Shown here: positions 20,742 through 31,688 of the stretch, one piece after another
How positions within the stretch are numbered: the first letter of the stretch is position 1
Layout of the letters: the number at the start of each line of letters is the position of its first letter
Assembly (NCBI GenBank): GCA_024703915.1
Contig: CP087969.1
Coordinates: 4,092,001 to 4,156,000, forward strand
DNA length: 64,000 nucleotides
Source of the DNA: Massilia sp. H-1
GTDB lineage: Bacteria; Pseudomonadota; Gammaproteobacteria; Burkholderiales; Burkholderiaceae_D
Direction: 5' to 3'
Program-made: the position numbers and the translations under genes
The notes under the pieces: generated by a model
The model's input: only the letters and a program-made list of their open reading frames with translations
Database searches by the model: none
What the model was told of the DNA's origin: nothing

Positions 20742-22701
20742 ATGGCTGGAAATATTCTCAATATCGGTAAAAGCGGTCTGTTCGCCGCCCAGGCCGGTAT
20801 GGCGACGACCGGAAACAACATCACCAATGCGGCCGTGCCCGGCTACAGCCGCCAGGTGGTGCTGCAAGCGTCCGCCACCACCCAGTACATCGGTACCGGC
20901 TACCTTGGCAGCGGCACCCAGATCACCGACATCAAGCGGTATTCGGACAATTTCCTCAATACCCAGGTGCGCACCGCGACCAGTTCCAAGAGCGCGCTCG
21001 ATTCCTACTATGCCCAGATCGGCCAGGTCGACAACCTGCTGTCCGACCCCACCTCCGGCCTGTCGCTTAACGCTGCAGGATTTCTTCAAGGGCATCCAGG
21101 ACCTGGCATCGAATCCTTCCTCGACCGCCTCGCGCCAGGCCGTGCTGTCGTCGGCCGATTCGCTGGCCGCGCGCTTCCAGGGCATCAATGGCCGCCTGCA
21201 GGAAATCCACGACGGCGTGAACACCCAGATCGAAGCGAACGTCACCCTGATCAATTCCTACGCCAGCCAGATCGCCACGCTCAACGAGCAGATCACGGCC
21301 GCTGCTTAAGCAACCAGGGCACGCCCAACGACTTGCTCGATGCGCGCGACCAGCTGGTGCTGGAATTGAACAAGCAAGTCAAGGCCACGGTCGTGCAGGG
21401 CGACAACAACAGCATCACCGTGTCGATCGGCAATGGCCAGCCTTTGGTCGTCGGCAAGAAAGCCTTCCAGCTGGCCACCATGAATTCGCCCACCGACCCG
21501 GGCCGCACCCAGGTCGGCTACGTGACCGGCAGCAAGATCACCGTGCTGGGCGACAACGCCTTCTCGGGCGGCGAACTGGGCGGGCTGATGGAATTCCGTT
21601 CGCAGGCGCTCGACCGCGCGCAAAATTCGCTGGGCCGGATCGCCATTTCGATCGCGGCCACCTTCAACGAGCAGCACCGGCTGGGCCAGGATTTGTCGGG
21701 CTCGCCGGGCGGCGACTTCTTCAAACAGGCCGCCGCCGTGGTCGCGCCGAGCCGCGACAATGCGCTGTCCTCGACCGCCGTGCTGACCGCCACGATTTCG
21801 GATCCGACCAAGCTGACCACCAGCGACTACAAGCTCAGCTTCAACGGCAGCAATTACACCGTCACCCGCCTGTCGGACAACCAGCAGACCGTGATCAATC
21901 CCTTCCCGCAGACGGTGCCGCAAACCATCGACGGGGTCGATTTCGCCATCAGCGGAGTCTCGACCGCGAATGACAATTTCCTGGTGCGGCCGACCATCAA
22001 TGGCGCGGCCCAGTTCGGCGTGGCCCTGAACGACCGCGCCAAGATCGCGGCGGCCGCGCCGATCGTCACCAACACCCCGATCACCAACAAGGGTTCGGCC
22101 AAGTTGTCCGAAGGCAGCGTCGACGCCGCCTACCTCGGCAGCCCGCTGGCCGCGCCGCTGACGCTCACGTACAGCGCGCTGGCGGGCGGCCTGTCGGGCT
22201 TCCCGGCAGGGCAGGCGGTCACAGTCACCAGCAATGGCGCCAGCACGGTCTATCCGGCCTAAGCACCAACCCGATTCCGTTTACCATCGGCGCCACGTAC
22301 AACTTCGGCGGCATCAATCTGAGCTTTACCGGCGCGCCAAACCGAGGCCGATACCTTCACGGTCGGCCCCAACAGCAACGGCGTGGGCGACAACCGCAAT
22401 GCGCGCCTGCTGGGCCAGCTGCAAACCAAGAACGTTATCGACGGCAAGACCGCCACCTTCCAGTCGGCGTACGCGGAAATGGTCAGCTTTGTCGGCAACA
22501 AGACGCGAAGTGCAGGTCAACAGCCAGGCCGATGGCAAGCTGCTCGACCAGGCCCGCATTGCCCAGCAAAGCGTGTCGGGCGTGAATCTGGATGAAGAGG
22601 CGAGCAACCTGCTGCGTTACCAGCAGGCTTACCAGGCAGCAGGCAAAGTGATGCAGGTCGCCAGCACGCTGTTCGATACCCTGCTCTCGCTCGGCAACTA
22701 G
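20742..22701 (+). CDS. flgK: Hook-filament junction protein FlgK (apparent frameshifts)
   Basis: First junction protein (HAP1). Starts MAGNILNIGKSGLFAAQAGM with NNITNAAVPGYSRQVVLQAS. The core shows LDARDQLVLELNKQVKATVV and GGELGGLMEFRSQALDRAQN; the C-terminus is VNLDEEASNLLRYQQAYQAA. Breaks near 21068, 21304 (GCTTAAGC), 22258 (CCTAAGC), 22336 and 22503. About 650 aa. AAGGAC sits eight bases before the ATG. Confidence 0.94.
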
Positions 22702-22721
22702 ACGATTCGGAAGGTTTTATC

Positions 22722-23951
22722 ATGCGTATCAGCACCAGTATGATTTTTGAGCAGGGCACCACCCAGCTGGGCACCCTGAATAGCAACATCGCCAAGACGC
22801 AGATGCAGCTGTCGACCAACCGCCGCATGCTGACCGCCGCCGACGACCCGATCGCGGCCGCGCGCTCTCGAAGTGACGCAGTCGCAATCGGTCAACACCC
22901 AGTACGGCGTGAACCGCCAGAATGCGCGCACCTCGCTCTCGCTCGAAGAGCAGACCCTGGGCGGCACCACGACCCTGATCCAGGACGTGCAGACGCTGGT
23001 GGTCAATGCCGCAAATGGCACCCTGACCGACACCGACCGCAAGTCGATGGCGATCGAACTGCAGGGCCGCCTGGACGACATGCTGGCGCTGGCCAACACG
23101 GCCGATGGCAGCGGCAATTATCTGTTCTCGGGCTTCAAATCGACCACGCTGCCGTTCACCAAGACCGCCACCGGCGCCCAGTACAATGGCGACCAGGGCG
23201 CGCACCCCTGCAGATCAGCTCGGGCCGCCAGGTCGGCATCAGCGATTCGGGCAGCGAGATCTTTGAAAACAATGTGACCGGCAACGGCAGCTTCGTCACC
23301 AACGCGGGCGTGGCCAACACCGGCGCCGAGCATCGTGTCCACCGGTTCGGTGATCAATAGCGCGGCCGCCACCGGCCACAACTACCAGCTCACCTTCGCC
23401 GTCTCGGGCACGCCGATGGGTCACCACTTACAGCGTGCTGGACCAGACCACGGGCTTGCCGCCGCCGACCCTGCCTGCGCCCCGTGCCCTACATCAGCGG
23501 GCAGCAGATCGCCTTCGACGGCGTGGCCTTCGACATCAAGGGCGTGCCTGCCAACGGCGACACCTTCCAGCCTGCAGCCGAGCCAGAAGCAATCGATCTT
23601 CGAAACCCTGACCGATCTGATCGGCGTGCTCAATGCGGCCGGTTCGGGTCCGGTCGGCCAGGCCTCGCTCACGAACGGCCTGAACAAGGCACATGAAAAC
23701 CTCGGCTCGGCGCTCGACAATGTCTTGTCGGTGCGCGCCTCGGTCGGCGCGCGCCTGAAGGAAATCGACACGCTCGACAGCGCTTAAGCGACGACCTGAA
23801 CCTGCAATACGCGGCCACGCTGTCGGAACTGCAAGACCTCGACCAGGTGGCGGCGATCTCCAAGTTCACCCAGCAGCAATTCGCGCTCGAAGCGGCGCAG
23901 AAATCGTTCAAGACCCTGTCAGGGTTGTCGCTGTTCAACTTCATCAGCTGA
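22722..23951 (+). CDS. flgL: Hook-filament junction protein FlgL (apparent frameshifts)
   Basis: Second junction protein (HAP3). N-terminus MRISTSMIFEQGTTQLGTLN with AKTQMQLSTNRRMLTAADDP; core QTLVVNAANGTLTDTDRKSM; C-terminus ELQDLDQVAAISKFTQQQFA and TLSGLSLFNFIS. Breaks near 22868 (GCGCGC contraction), 23205, 23329 (GCCGAGC), 23417, 23482, 23580 and 23782 (GCTTAAGC). About 407 aa. Followed by the hairpin at 23964-24032. Confidence 0.93.
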
Positions 23952-23963
23952 TCCAGCAAAACA

Positions 23964-24032
23964 TTTCACAATCAGGGTCAGACCTCAATTCTGCAAGAAT
24001 TGCAGAATTGAGGTCTGACCCCGATTGTGAAA
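23964..24032. repeat. Hairpin with GGGTCAGACCT core between convergent flgL and fliR
   Basis: Arms of 33 bases with a single mismatch and a three-base GAA loop; outer part TTTCACAATC, core GGGTCAGACCT, inner CAATTCTGCAA. Located between the ends of two convergent operons, so it can act as a bidirectional stop. Same core as at 3421-3470 and 46955-47029. Confidence 0.8.
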
Positions 24033-24041
24033 TTGTTTCGT

Positions 24042-24834
24042 TTACAGGGTGCGCTGGGCGGCGCTGCGCGGTACGCTGCGGGCCGCTTCGATGCCCTGGT
24101 TGAACAGGTTTTGCAGGGGCACGCTCAGGTAGGGCAGGGCCATGCTGATGACCAGGATGCCAACCCCCAGCGAAATCGGGAAACCGATCCCGAAAATGTT
24201 CAGCTGCGGCGCGGCGCGTCAGGATGCCGAGCGCGACGTTGGTGATCAGCAGCGCCGCCACGATCGGCAAACACAGTTGCAGGCCGACGCTGAAAATCAC
24301 GCCGCCCCACTTGACCAGGGCGTAGGGCGCGGCCGCCGAGATCGGCGTGGCCGACACCGGCAAGGTGACGAAACTTTCCGCCAGTACTTCCAGCAGCACC
24401 AGGTGGCCGTTGACCGACAGGAAGGCCATGGTGGCCACCAGCGCCAGGAACTGGCTCACGGCCGAGGAGCGCCCCGCGTTTGCGGGTCGAACACGCTGGC
24501 GAAACCGAGGCCCATGGTCAGGCTGGCCACTTCGCCCGCCATCTCGACGGCGGCAAACACGATCCGCATCGAAAAGCCGATGGCCGCGCCGATCAGCAAT
24601 TCCTGAATCACGATCAACAGCCCGGCGAGCGACATCGGGTCGGCCATGCAGCATGGCCGGAATGGCGGGCGCGAGGATGAGGGCGATCAGGACGCCGAGG
24701 ATGATCTTGGCCGATATCGGCACGCTGTTGTTGCCGTACAGGGGGGCGGCGGCAATCATGCCGAGGATGCGGGTCAGCGGCCACAGCAGGGCCGCGATCC
24801 AGGTGTGCATCTCGGTGCTGGTCAGGGTCAGCAT
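24042..24834 (-). CDS. fliR: Flagellar export gate protein FliR (apparent frameshifts)
   Basis: Export-gate membrane protein of the FliPQR complex. MLTLTSTEMHTWIAALLWPL with LTRILGMIAAAPLYGN is the FliR start; later blocks are VIQELLIGAAIGFSMRIVFA and FLALVATMAFLSVNGHLVLL. Breaks near 24650 (GCAGC for GCCGGC), 24477 and 24217 (a GGCGCGCGT run shortened by two). Stop TTA (minus) at 24042-24044. About 262 aa. Confidence 0.93.
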
Positions 24835-24856
24835 GCAGGCGCGGCCGGTGGACCGG

Positions 24857-25108
24857 TCAGCCGATCAGGCCGGGAATGCCGGTGAAGACCTGGCGCATGT
24901 AGTCGAGCATCACGGCCAGCATCCACGGACCGGCCACCACCAGGGCGACAAAGATGCCGACCAGCTTGGGAATGAAGGACAGGGTCGCTTCATTGATCTG
25001 GGTGGCGGCCTGGAAGATCGAGACGATCAGGCCGACGATCAGCGCCACCAGCAGCAGCGGGGCGGACACCATCAGCGTGACTTCCATCGCGTTGCGGCCG
25101 ATCGTCAT
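24857..25108 (-). CDS. fliQ: Flagellar export gate protein FliQ
   Basis: Intact 83-aa protein with two membrane helices (VSAPLLLVALIVGLIVSIFQ and FVALVVAGPWMLAVMLDYMR), the FliQ hallmark AATQINEATLSFIPKLVGI between them, and C-terminus QVFTGIPGLIG. It lies between fliP and fliR in the usual order. Confidence 0.95.
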   Translation of the reverse strand: MTIGRNAMEVTLMVSAPLLLVALIVGLIVSIFQAATQINEATLSFIPKLVGIFVALVVAGPWMLAVMLDYMRQVFTGIPGLIG

Positions 25109-25136
25109 GACGGTTTCTGGGAGTCATCGCCTGCCC

Positions 25137-25901
25137 CTAATAAAAACTCTGCGACAGCGAGCCGAGTATCAGCTGCCAGCCGTCGACCAGCACGAACAGC
25201 ATCAGCTTGAACGGCAGCGAAATGACAGGCTTAAGCGACATCATCATCATCCCCATCGACATGAGCACGCTGGCGACCACCATGTCGATGATCAGGAAGG
25301 GGATGAAGATGGCAAAGCCGATCTGGAACGCGGTCTTCAGTTCGCTGGTGATGAAGGCGGGAATGAGCACGCGCAGGGGAATGTCGTCGGGCCCCTGCAG
25401 CGCGGGCGAGCGCGACATCTTGACGAACAGGGCCAGGTCGGCCTGGCGCGTCTGGCGCGTCATGAAATCCTTGAGCGGCTTGACGCCGCGGTCCATCGCT
25501 TCGCCCATCTGGATCTTGTTTTCCTGCAGCGGCTGGTAGGCGTCGACATAGATCTTGTCGAACACGGGGCCCATCACGAACAGGGTCAGGAACAGCGCCA
25601 GCCCGACCAGCACCTGGTTGGGCGGCGACGATTGCGCGCCCAGCGCCTGGCGCAGCAGCGACAGCACGATGATGATGCGGGTAAAACTGGTCATCATCAG
25701 CAGCGCCATGCGCAGGAAGCTCAGCGAGGTCATCAGCAGCAGGGTCTGGACCGGCAGCGAATAGGCGGTGCCGCCGCCCGGCGCCGGGGCGCTGGTGAAG
25801 GCGGGAATGCCGTCGGCGGCCAGCGCCAGCAGCGGCACGCCAAGCGCGGCGCCAAGCAATGGCCAGGCGCGGCGCGTGCGCAGGAAAGACTTATTTGGCA
25901 T
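25137..25901 (-). CDS. fliP: Flagellar export gate protein FliP
   Basis: Open 254-aa frame. N-terminal signal-like segment, then [20 protein letters not shown], the conserved [20 protein letters not shown] and C-terminal [19 protein letters not shown]. Near 25229 the frame stays open but carries GCTTAAGC: the protein reads MSLKPVIS where the family has Ser-Pro-x-Val-Ile-Ser, so this short segment is probably miscalled. Start overlaps fliO by 11 bases. Confidence 0.95.
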   Translation of the reverse strand: MPNKSFLRTRRAWPLLGAALGVPLLALAADGIPAFTSAPAPGGGTAYSLPVQTLLLMTSLSFLRMALLMMTSFTRIIIVLSLLRQALGAQSSPPNQVLVGLALFLTLFVMGPVFDKIYVDAYQPLQENKIQMGEAMDRGVKPLKDFMTRQTRQADLALFVKMSRSPALQGPDDIPLRVLIPAFITSELKTAFQIGFAIFIPFLIIDMVVASVLMSMGMMMMSLKPVISLPFKLMLFVLVDGWQLILGSLSQSFY

Positions 25902-26456
25902 GGCGTTGCTCGATCGTTTGTTTCAGCCAGGCGGCAAAGCTGGTGGCTTAAGCACGCCGCTGTCAGCCAAGCCAGCGGGGCTTAAGACGGTGTCCTGGCG
26001 CGGCAGCGTGTGCAGGGCATTGACGCGTCCGGGCGAGGCGCCCACCACGATCCACTGGTCACCGACTTCGACCAGCACGATCCGCTCGCGCCCGCCCAGA
26101 TTGAGGCCGCCGACGATGCGCAAGCCGCCCGCGCCCGCCTGGGCTTTGGGGCCGAAGCGCTTCATGGCCCAGGCGAACAATGCCAGCGCGCCCAGCACCA
26201 GCAGCAGGCCGGTGATGGTTTGCACCAGGTTGCTTAAGCAGACGCGGCCGCCATCGGCGGCATCGCTGCTGGGCAGCGCCGGGGCGGTGCGCAGGGCAGG
26301 CGTGTCGGGGGCGGAAGCAGCAGGAGCAGCAAGAGCGGCGGCGGAGGCGGCAGGCACGGAAGCGGCAGGAACGGAAGCGGCAGCGTCCGGCCCGGCCGCG
26401 CAGGCGGGGCCGCACACCAGGGCGGCGCCCAGCACGAGCGCGCGGAGCCCGGTCAT
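25891..26456 (-). CDS. fliO: Flagellar export accessory protein FliO (apparent frameshifts)
   Basis: Membrane protein needed for FliP stability. Signal-like start [20 protein letters not shown], an Ala/Ser/Pro-rich periplasmic linker, one TM ([19 protein letters not shown]) and the cytoplasmic block [20 protein letters not shown] typical of FliO. GCTTAAGC-type sites at 26233 (frame kept), 25978 and 25947; the last shift must be repaired to reach the end [15 protein letters not shown]. About 187 aa. Confidence 0.9.
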
Positions 26457-26872
26457 TTGTTGAGTTTTCGAATCCGTTCGGACGGGGTGATGATGTCCGT
26501 CAGGCGAATACCGAATTTGTCGTTCACCACCACCACTTCGCCCTGGGCGATCAGGCAGCCGTTGACCAGCACGTCCATCGGTTCCCCGGCCATGCCGTCC
26601 AGTTCGACCACCGACCCCTGGGCCAGTTGCAGCAGGTTCTTGATGGCGATCTTGGTGCGTCCCAGTTCGACCGTCAGCTGGACCGGGATGTCGAGGATGA
26701 AGTCGATATCGTTCGGCGTCTCGGTCTTGCTGCCCTTGTTGGAAAAGTCCTTGAACACGGCGGCGCTGGCGGCCTGGTTTTGCAGGGCGTCGGCTTCCGC
26801 CTTGGCCTGCTCGGCAATCGCCGCGCCCCAGTCGTCGTCCATGCTCGTGTCTTCTTGATTATCGGACATCAT
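26453..26872 (-). CDS. fliN: Flagellar motor switch protein FliN
   Basis: Intact 139-aa C-ring protein. Acidic N-terminus (MMSDNQEDTSMDDDWGAAIA), then the SpoA domain: [67 protein letters not shown]. Overlaps fliO by four bases and follows fliM closely. Confidence 0.96.
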   Translation of the reverse strand: MMSDNQEDTSMDDDWGAAIAEQAKAEADALQNQAASAAVFKDFSNKGSKTETPNDIDFILDIPVQLTVELGRTKIAIKNLLQLAQGSVVELDGMAGEPMDVLVNGCLIAQGEVVVVNDKFGIRLTDIITPSERIRKLNK

Positions 26873-26880
26873 GCACTCCC

Positions 26881-27858
26881 TTATTTAACTTCCGCATTCA
26901 TGAGTAATTTTTCCACTTTAAGCGCATATTGGCCGTTCAGTACGCCATACGTGCAATCCATGACCGGCACGCCGTCCACGGTGGCCTGGATTTGTTCGGC
27001 CACGGCGAGGGGAATCACGTCGCCGACTTTCATGTTCAATATTTCGTCGAAGGTGGCGCGCCCGGTGCCCAGGGTGGCCACCAGCTCGACTTCGGCGATC
27101 TGGATCTGCTGCGTCATCAGGCGGATCCAGCGCTTGTCGACCTCGAGCGCCTCGCCCTGCAGGCTGGAGGTGAGCGTGTCGCGGATCGGTTCGATCATCG
27201 AGTAGGGCAGGCAGAAGTGGATCTGGCCCGACACCGCGCCCAGCTCCACCGTGAAGGTCGACGACACCACCACCTCGTTCGGAGTGGCGATGTTGGCGAA
27301 CTGGGTATTCATTTCGGAACGGATGTATTCGAATTCGACCGGGAATACCGGTTCCCACGACTTGGTATAGGCTTCGAACACGATGTCGAGAATGCGCAGG
27401 ATGATGCGCTGCTCGGTCTGGGTAAAGTCGCGTCCCTCGACCCGGGTGTGGAAGCGCCCGTCGCCGCCGAACAGGTTGTCGACCAGCAGGAACACCAGGC
27501 CCGGATCGAATACCATCAGGGCCGTGCCGCGCAGCGGTTTCATGTGCACCAGGTTCAGATTGGTCGGCACCACCAGGTTGCGGATGAATTCGCTGTACTT
27601 GGATACCCGTACCGAGCCGACCGACACTTCGGCGCTGCGCCGGATGAAGTTGAACAGGCCGACCCGCAGCAGGCGGGCGAAGCGTTCATTGATAATTTCC
27701 AGCGTCGGCATGCGGCCGCGCACGATCCTTTCCTGGGTCGCCAGGTTGTAGGTGCGTACGCCCGACGTTTCCTCAGGGGCGGCGGCATCGTCCTGATCGC
27801 CGTTGACGCCCTTGAGGAGGGCATCAACTTCTTCCTGGGAAAGAAAATTATCGGCCAT
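26881..27858 (-). CDS. fliM: Flagellar motor switch protein FliM
   Basis: Intact 325-aa C-ring protein. The N-terminal CheY-binding peptide is FLSQEEVDALLKGVNG. The CheC-like middle domain includes RMPTLEIINERFARLLRVGL and GTALMVFDPGLVFLLVDNLF, and the C-terminal SpoA domain ends GQYALKVEKLL. No frame break. Confidence 0.96.
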   Translation of the reverse strand: MADNFLSQEEVDALLKGVNGDQDDAAAPEETSGVRTYNLATQERIVRGRMPTLEIINERFARLLRVGLFNFIRRSAEVSVGSVRVSKYSEFIRNLVVPTNLNLVHMKPLRGTALMVFDPGLVFLLVDNLFGGDGRFHTRVEGRDFTQTEQRIILRILDIVFEAYTKSWEPVFPVEFEYIRSEMNTQFANIATPNEVVVSSTFTVELGAVSGQIHFCLPYSMIEPIRDTLTSSLQGEALEVDKRWIRLMTQQIQIAEVELVATLGTGRATFDEILNMKVGDVIPLAVAEQIQATVDGVPVMDCTYGVLNGQYALKVEKLLMNAEVK

Positions 27859-27864
27859 GACAGG

Positions 27865-28365
27865 TCACTGGATAATGAAATTGGTAAACAACACGTCCGT
27901 CACTTCCTGCGGCGGCGCCTTGTCGGCGAACGGCAGGTTGATGGCCGCGATGATTTCCTTGGACAGCTGGCCCTTGCCTTCGGTGGTCGACAGCTCGGAC
28001 GCCTTCTTGGCCGACAGCAGCAGCAGCACGCGGCTGCGCACGCGCGCCATATTGGTCTTGATCAGTTCGACCTGTTCCAGGCTCGTCACTTGCAGCGTGA
28101 ACTGGATCTGCAAATACTGGTCGCCATTCTCGGGCGCCAGGTTGACGGTAAACGAATCGATCACGACGAACTCGGGCTTGGCCGCGTGCTTGGTTTCTTC
28201 CTTGTGTTCCTTCTTGTCTCCACCCTTGGTGAAGAACCAGGCCGCACCGCCGCCAGCGCCGAGCACGAGCACCGCCAGCAGAATGATGATCAGCATCTTC
28301 TTCGACTTCGGTGGCGCCGCTTCTGCCGCTTTGGGATCAGCCTTCATGTTTGGGTTCGCTTTCAA
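27865..28365 (-). CDS. fliL: Flagellar basal body-associated protein FliL
   Basis: Inner-membrane protein that supports the stator. One TM (KMLIIILLAVLVLGAGGGAA) then the periplasmic domain with DSFTVNLAPENGDQYLQIQF and the end DVLFTNFIIQ. A TTG start at 28365 is chosen because GAGGAA lies four to five bases before it; an ATG at 28347 is poorly spaced from any such site. Intact, 166 aa from TTG. Confidence 0.93.
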   Translation of the reverse strand: MKANPNMKADPKAAEAAPPKSKKMLIIILLAVLVLGAGGGAAWFFTKGGDKKEHKEETKHAAKPEFVVIDSFTVNLAPENGDQYLQIQFTLQVTSLEQVELIKTNMARVRSRVLLLLSAKKASELSTTEGKGQLSKEIIAAINLPFADKAPPQEVTDVLFTNFIIQ

Positions 28366-28523
28366 GTTTCCTCAGTACGGCAATGGGTGGATCATGGACA
28401 TCATTATGTCATTATCGGGAATAAGGGGGCAGTCGGATATGTTGAAAAGAGGGAAGAACCCCAGCCAACTCGTGGCTTGGGGCACACATTCATTTCGAAC
28501 AATCAAGTTGTAGGGCTTGCCGC

Positions 28524-29787
28524 TCAGGCAAAGGTGTCGACCAGGCCCTGCTGTTCGCCACCGCGCCGCGTGGCCGGCAGCGAGCGTCGCGTCGTGGCCC
28601 TGGCCGCCCTGGCCGCCGCCGTCGCGTCCGCCGCGTCCGGCCTGGCGCGCTTCCGCCTGGGCCTGCTGCTGGGCGCTGCCGTCATTGACGCTGGCGTTGC
28701 CGAGCGCGATGCCGCTCTCGTTCATCATCTCGCGCAGCTTGGGCATGGCATCTTCGAGCGCCTGGCGCACTTCGGGCTGGGCCGCCGAGAAGGTCACCGT
28801 GGCCTGGTCGTTGTTCACGGACAGGACCACCTGCATCGGGCCCATGTCGGGCGGATTGAGGGTCAGCGAGGCGCTTTGTTCCTGTCCGGCCACCATCCAG
28901 ACGATTTTCTGGCCGACTTGCTGGTCCCAGCCCGGGGTGCCGACCCGGGCCGCGATCTTGTCGCTGGCCACATGCCGGGCGGCCTGGGCCAATGCCAGCG
29001 CGGCTTGCTGCAGCGGGGCGGCGGTGGGGGCGGTCACGCCCAGTTCCTTGAGCGCGGCCGGTTCGGGCGCGTCGCGCACGGCGTCGCGCGGGCGCAGCGC
29101 GGCAAACTGGGAGGCGTCCGACAAGCCCTTGGGCTGGCCGGTGGCCGGGTCCGGCCGCGCCTGCACCGGCGCATCGTCGGCGACCACGCGCTCGACCGCC
29201 TTGCCGAGCGGGCTGCCGCCATCGGTGGCGAGCGGGGCCGCCACATCGAGTTCCTTGCCGTCCAGCTTGCCCATCATGTTCGCCAGTTCGCCCGGCACGG
29301 CTTTCGCGCCGGCCGCGGTGGCGCTCTGCAGGGCGCCGTCGGTGGCCACGGCCGGGGCGGCCGCTGCCTGGGTGGTCGCGGGCAGATTCAGGCTGGCGAC
29401 CAGGGCCAGCATGTCGAGCGCGGGCGCGGCGGCCGCCGCCGCGTCGGCAGCTGCTGCTGCGGCGGCATCGGCCGCCGCCTGGGTGTCGCTATTGGCGGCC
29501 GCCTCATCCTTGCGCATGGCGCCAGCCGTGGCGGCGGGACGGGCCTGGTCCTCATGCGGCCGCTTGGCGCCCGCCGCTTCGGCCGGTTTGGCTTGCTCGG
29601 CCTTGGCCGCATGGCGGCGCCTTGGCCGGGGCCTAAGCATCGCGGTTTTCTGCTGGCGCTGGTTCACCTCGCGCGACAGGGCAGCGCTGAACTGGGCATC
29701 GCCCCCCGCCGCCGGGCCGCTGGCCTAAGCTGCCGCTGAAGGCGCCGGGTTCGCATTGAACTGGATCGGGAGTTTCGGAGTTTGCAT
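28524..29787 (-). CDS. fliK: Hook-length control protein FliK (apparent frameshifts)
   Basis: Secreted molecular ruler for hook length. Start MQTPKLPIQFNANPAP; long Ala/Pro-rich middle; C-terminal Flg_hook domain with WDQQVGQKIVWMVAGQEQSA, LTLNPPDMGPMQVVLSVNND and EVRQALEDAMPKLREMMNES. Breaks near 29729 (CCTAAGC), 29632 (CCTAAGC) and 28575; after repair it ends GLVDTFA at 28524. About 418 aa. Confidence 0.9.
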
Positions 29788-29805
29788 GGTGGGCACTCAG
29801 GTAAA

Positions 29806-30249
29806 TCAGCGTTTGTAGTAAGCCTGGCGGGCGGCGTGTTCATCCATCTGTTTCTGGTCGCGCTTGTTTTCCTGGTGCAGCGCGGCGCTGGCGGCGCGCT
29901 CGTTGAGCGTGCGGTAGGACAGGCGCTTGCGCTCGCAGCCCTGCCAGGCCGCCTTCTCGGTCGCGGCCTTGTGCTGGGCGTGCTTGATGACGTCGCGCTG
30001 GCCATTGATGGCGATGTCGAGCTTGTCCATGAAGGCGACGAAAATTGCGGTACGCCATCGGGGTGATGCTTAGGCCACCTGGGCCGCGTCCAGGCGCAGC
30101 GCGTAATCGTCGTGGTAACCGAGCAGCATGGCCAGCTTCTGTTCGCTCTCGTCGACCGCCTTGAGGGCGGCGCCCAGCCGTTTTGCGGCTTCGTCGGTTT
30201 CCCGCTGCGCCAGCTCGATCAGGGTCTCAAGTGCGGATTGTTTGGCCAT
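29806..30249 (-). CDS. fliJ: Flagellar export chaperone-recycling protein FliJ (apparent frameshift)
   Basis: Coiled-coil soluble export component that couples FliI to FlhA. Start MAKQSALETLIELAQRETDE with AAKRLGAALKAVDESEQKLA; C-terminal ALHQENKRDQKQMDEHAARQ. One break near 30070, where Gln-Val-Ala-Gly-Ile is expected and CCTAAGC is seen. 147 aa when repaired. Confidence 0.93.
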
Positions 30250-30281
30250 GCTTCATTATAGGACTGGCCCGTGGCGTGCAA

Positions 30282-31687
30282 TCAGGAGAATAGCGAGGTC
30301 AATTGCCCCAAACTCTCGAGCATGGGCACCTTGTCGGTGATCTCCTGGCGCAGGAAGTGCTCGATTCTTTCATTTTTGGCAATGGCTTCGTCGAGCACCG
30401 GGTCGCTGCTTGGCCCGCGTAGGCGCCCACGCTGATCAGGTCGCGCGAGCGTTCGTAGCGCGAATACAACTGCTTGAGGCGGCGCGCGGCGTGCTGGTGG
30501 GCGGTGCTGGTGATCGAATGCATGGCGCGCGAGATCGATTGTTCGATGTCGATCGCCGGGTAGTGGCCCGCTTCGGCCAGCCGCCGGTTGAGCACGATGT
30601 GGCCGTCCAGGATCGCGCGCGCCGAGTCGGCGATCGGATCCTGCTGGTCGTCGCCCTCGGTCAGCACGGTGTAGAAGGCGGTGATCGAGCCGCCCCCTTC
30701 GAGGCCGTTGCTTAGGCCCGTTCCACCAGGATCGGCAGCTTGGCGAACACCGACGGCGGATAGCCCTTGGTGGCGGGCGGCTCGCCGATGGCCAGCGCGA
30801 TTTCGCGCTGCGCCATGGCATAGCGGGTCAGGGAATCCATGATCATCAGGACATTCTTGCCCTGGTCGCGGAAATATTCGGCAATCGTGGTGGTGTAGGC
30901 CGCGCCCTGCAGGCGCATCAGGGGCGGGGTGTCGGCCGGGGCCGCCACCACCACCGAGCGCGCCAGGCCCTCGGGGCCCAGGATCTGTTCGATGAATTCC
31001 TTGACCTCGCGGCCCCGTTCGCCGATCAGGCCGACCACGATCACGTCGGCCGTGGTGTAGCGCGCCATCATGCCCAGCAGCACCGATTTGCCGACGCCGG
31101 AACCGGCGAACAGGCCCAGGCGCTGGCCGCGGCCCACCGTCAGCATGGCGTTGATGGCGCGGATGCCGACGTCGAGCGTTTCCACGATGGGGGCGCGGTC
31201 GAGCGGGTTGGCGGGACGCACATTGATGGGGGCGCTGTCGTCGGTGTCGAGCGGGCCCAGGCCGTCGAGCGGACGGCCAGTAGCGCCGTCCAGCACGCGG
31301 CCCAGCAGGCCTACCCCCGACCGGCAGGTGGCGCGCGCGGTCGCTGGGGCGGCGGCGCGGGTGCAGCACCGAGCCGGGGCGCGGCACTTGCGCTTCGACC
31401 GGATAGACGCGGGTGCCCGGCACGATCCCTTCCACGTCCGACTGCGGCATCAGGAACAGGCGGTCGCCGTCGAAGCCGACCACCTCGGCCTCGACCCGGG
31501 CGCCGTTGGGCATGGGGATGGTGCAGGCGCTGCCGACGGCCAGGCGCAAGCCCACGCATTCCATCACCAGCCCGGCCACGCGCGTGACGCGTCCCGACAC
31601 TTGCATCGGCTCGACGAAGTTGGTCAGTGCCGTGCAGTCGCGCAGGTAGGACGTCCAGCGCGTGGTGTGGCGGTCGGGCGCGCCCAT
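30282..31687 (-). CDS. fliI: Flagellar export ATPase FliI (apparent frameshifts)
   Basis: F1-beta-like ATPase that energises substrate delivery. N-terminal [20 protein letters not shown], Walker [14 protein letters not shown] near 31095, [19 protein letters not shown], Walker [21 protein letters not shown], then [17 protein letters not shown]. Breaks near 31312, 31365, 30714 (CCTAAGC) and 30412. It starts two bases after the fliH stop. About 465 aa. Confidence 0.94.
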
Positions 31688-31688
31688 C

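Noticed and set aside
24954..25985. Plus-strand open frame opposite fliQ and fliP
   Set aside because: Antisense shadow of intact fliP/fliQ with low-complexity translation.
26929..29739. Very long plus-strand open frame opposite fliM, fliL and fliK
   Set aside because: High-GC antisense shadow: the minus-strand genes have strong family matches, and the plus-strand translation is His/Gly/Arg-rich without recognisable domains.
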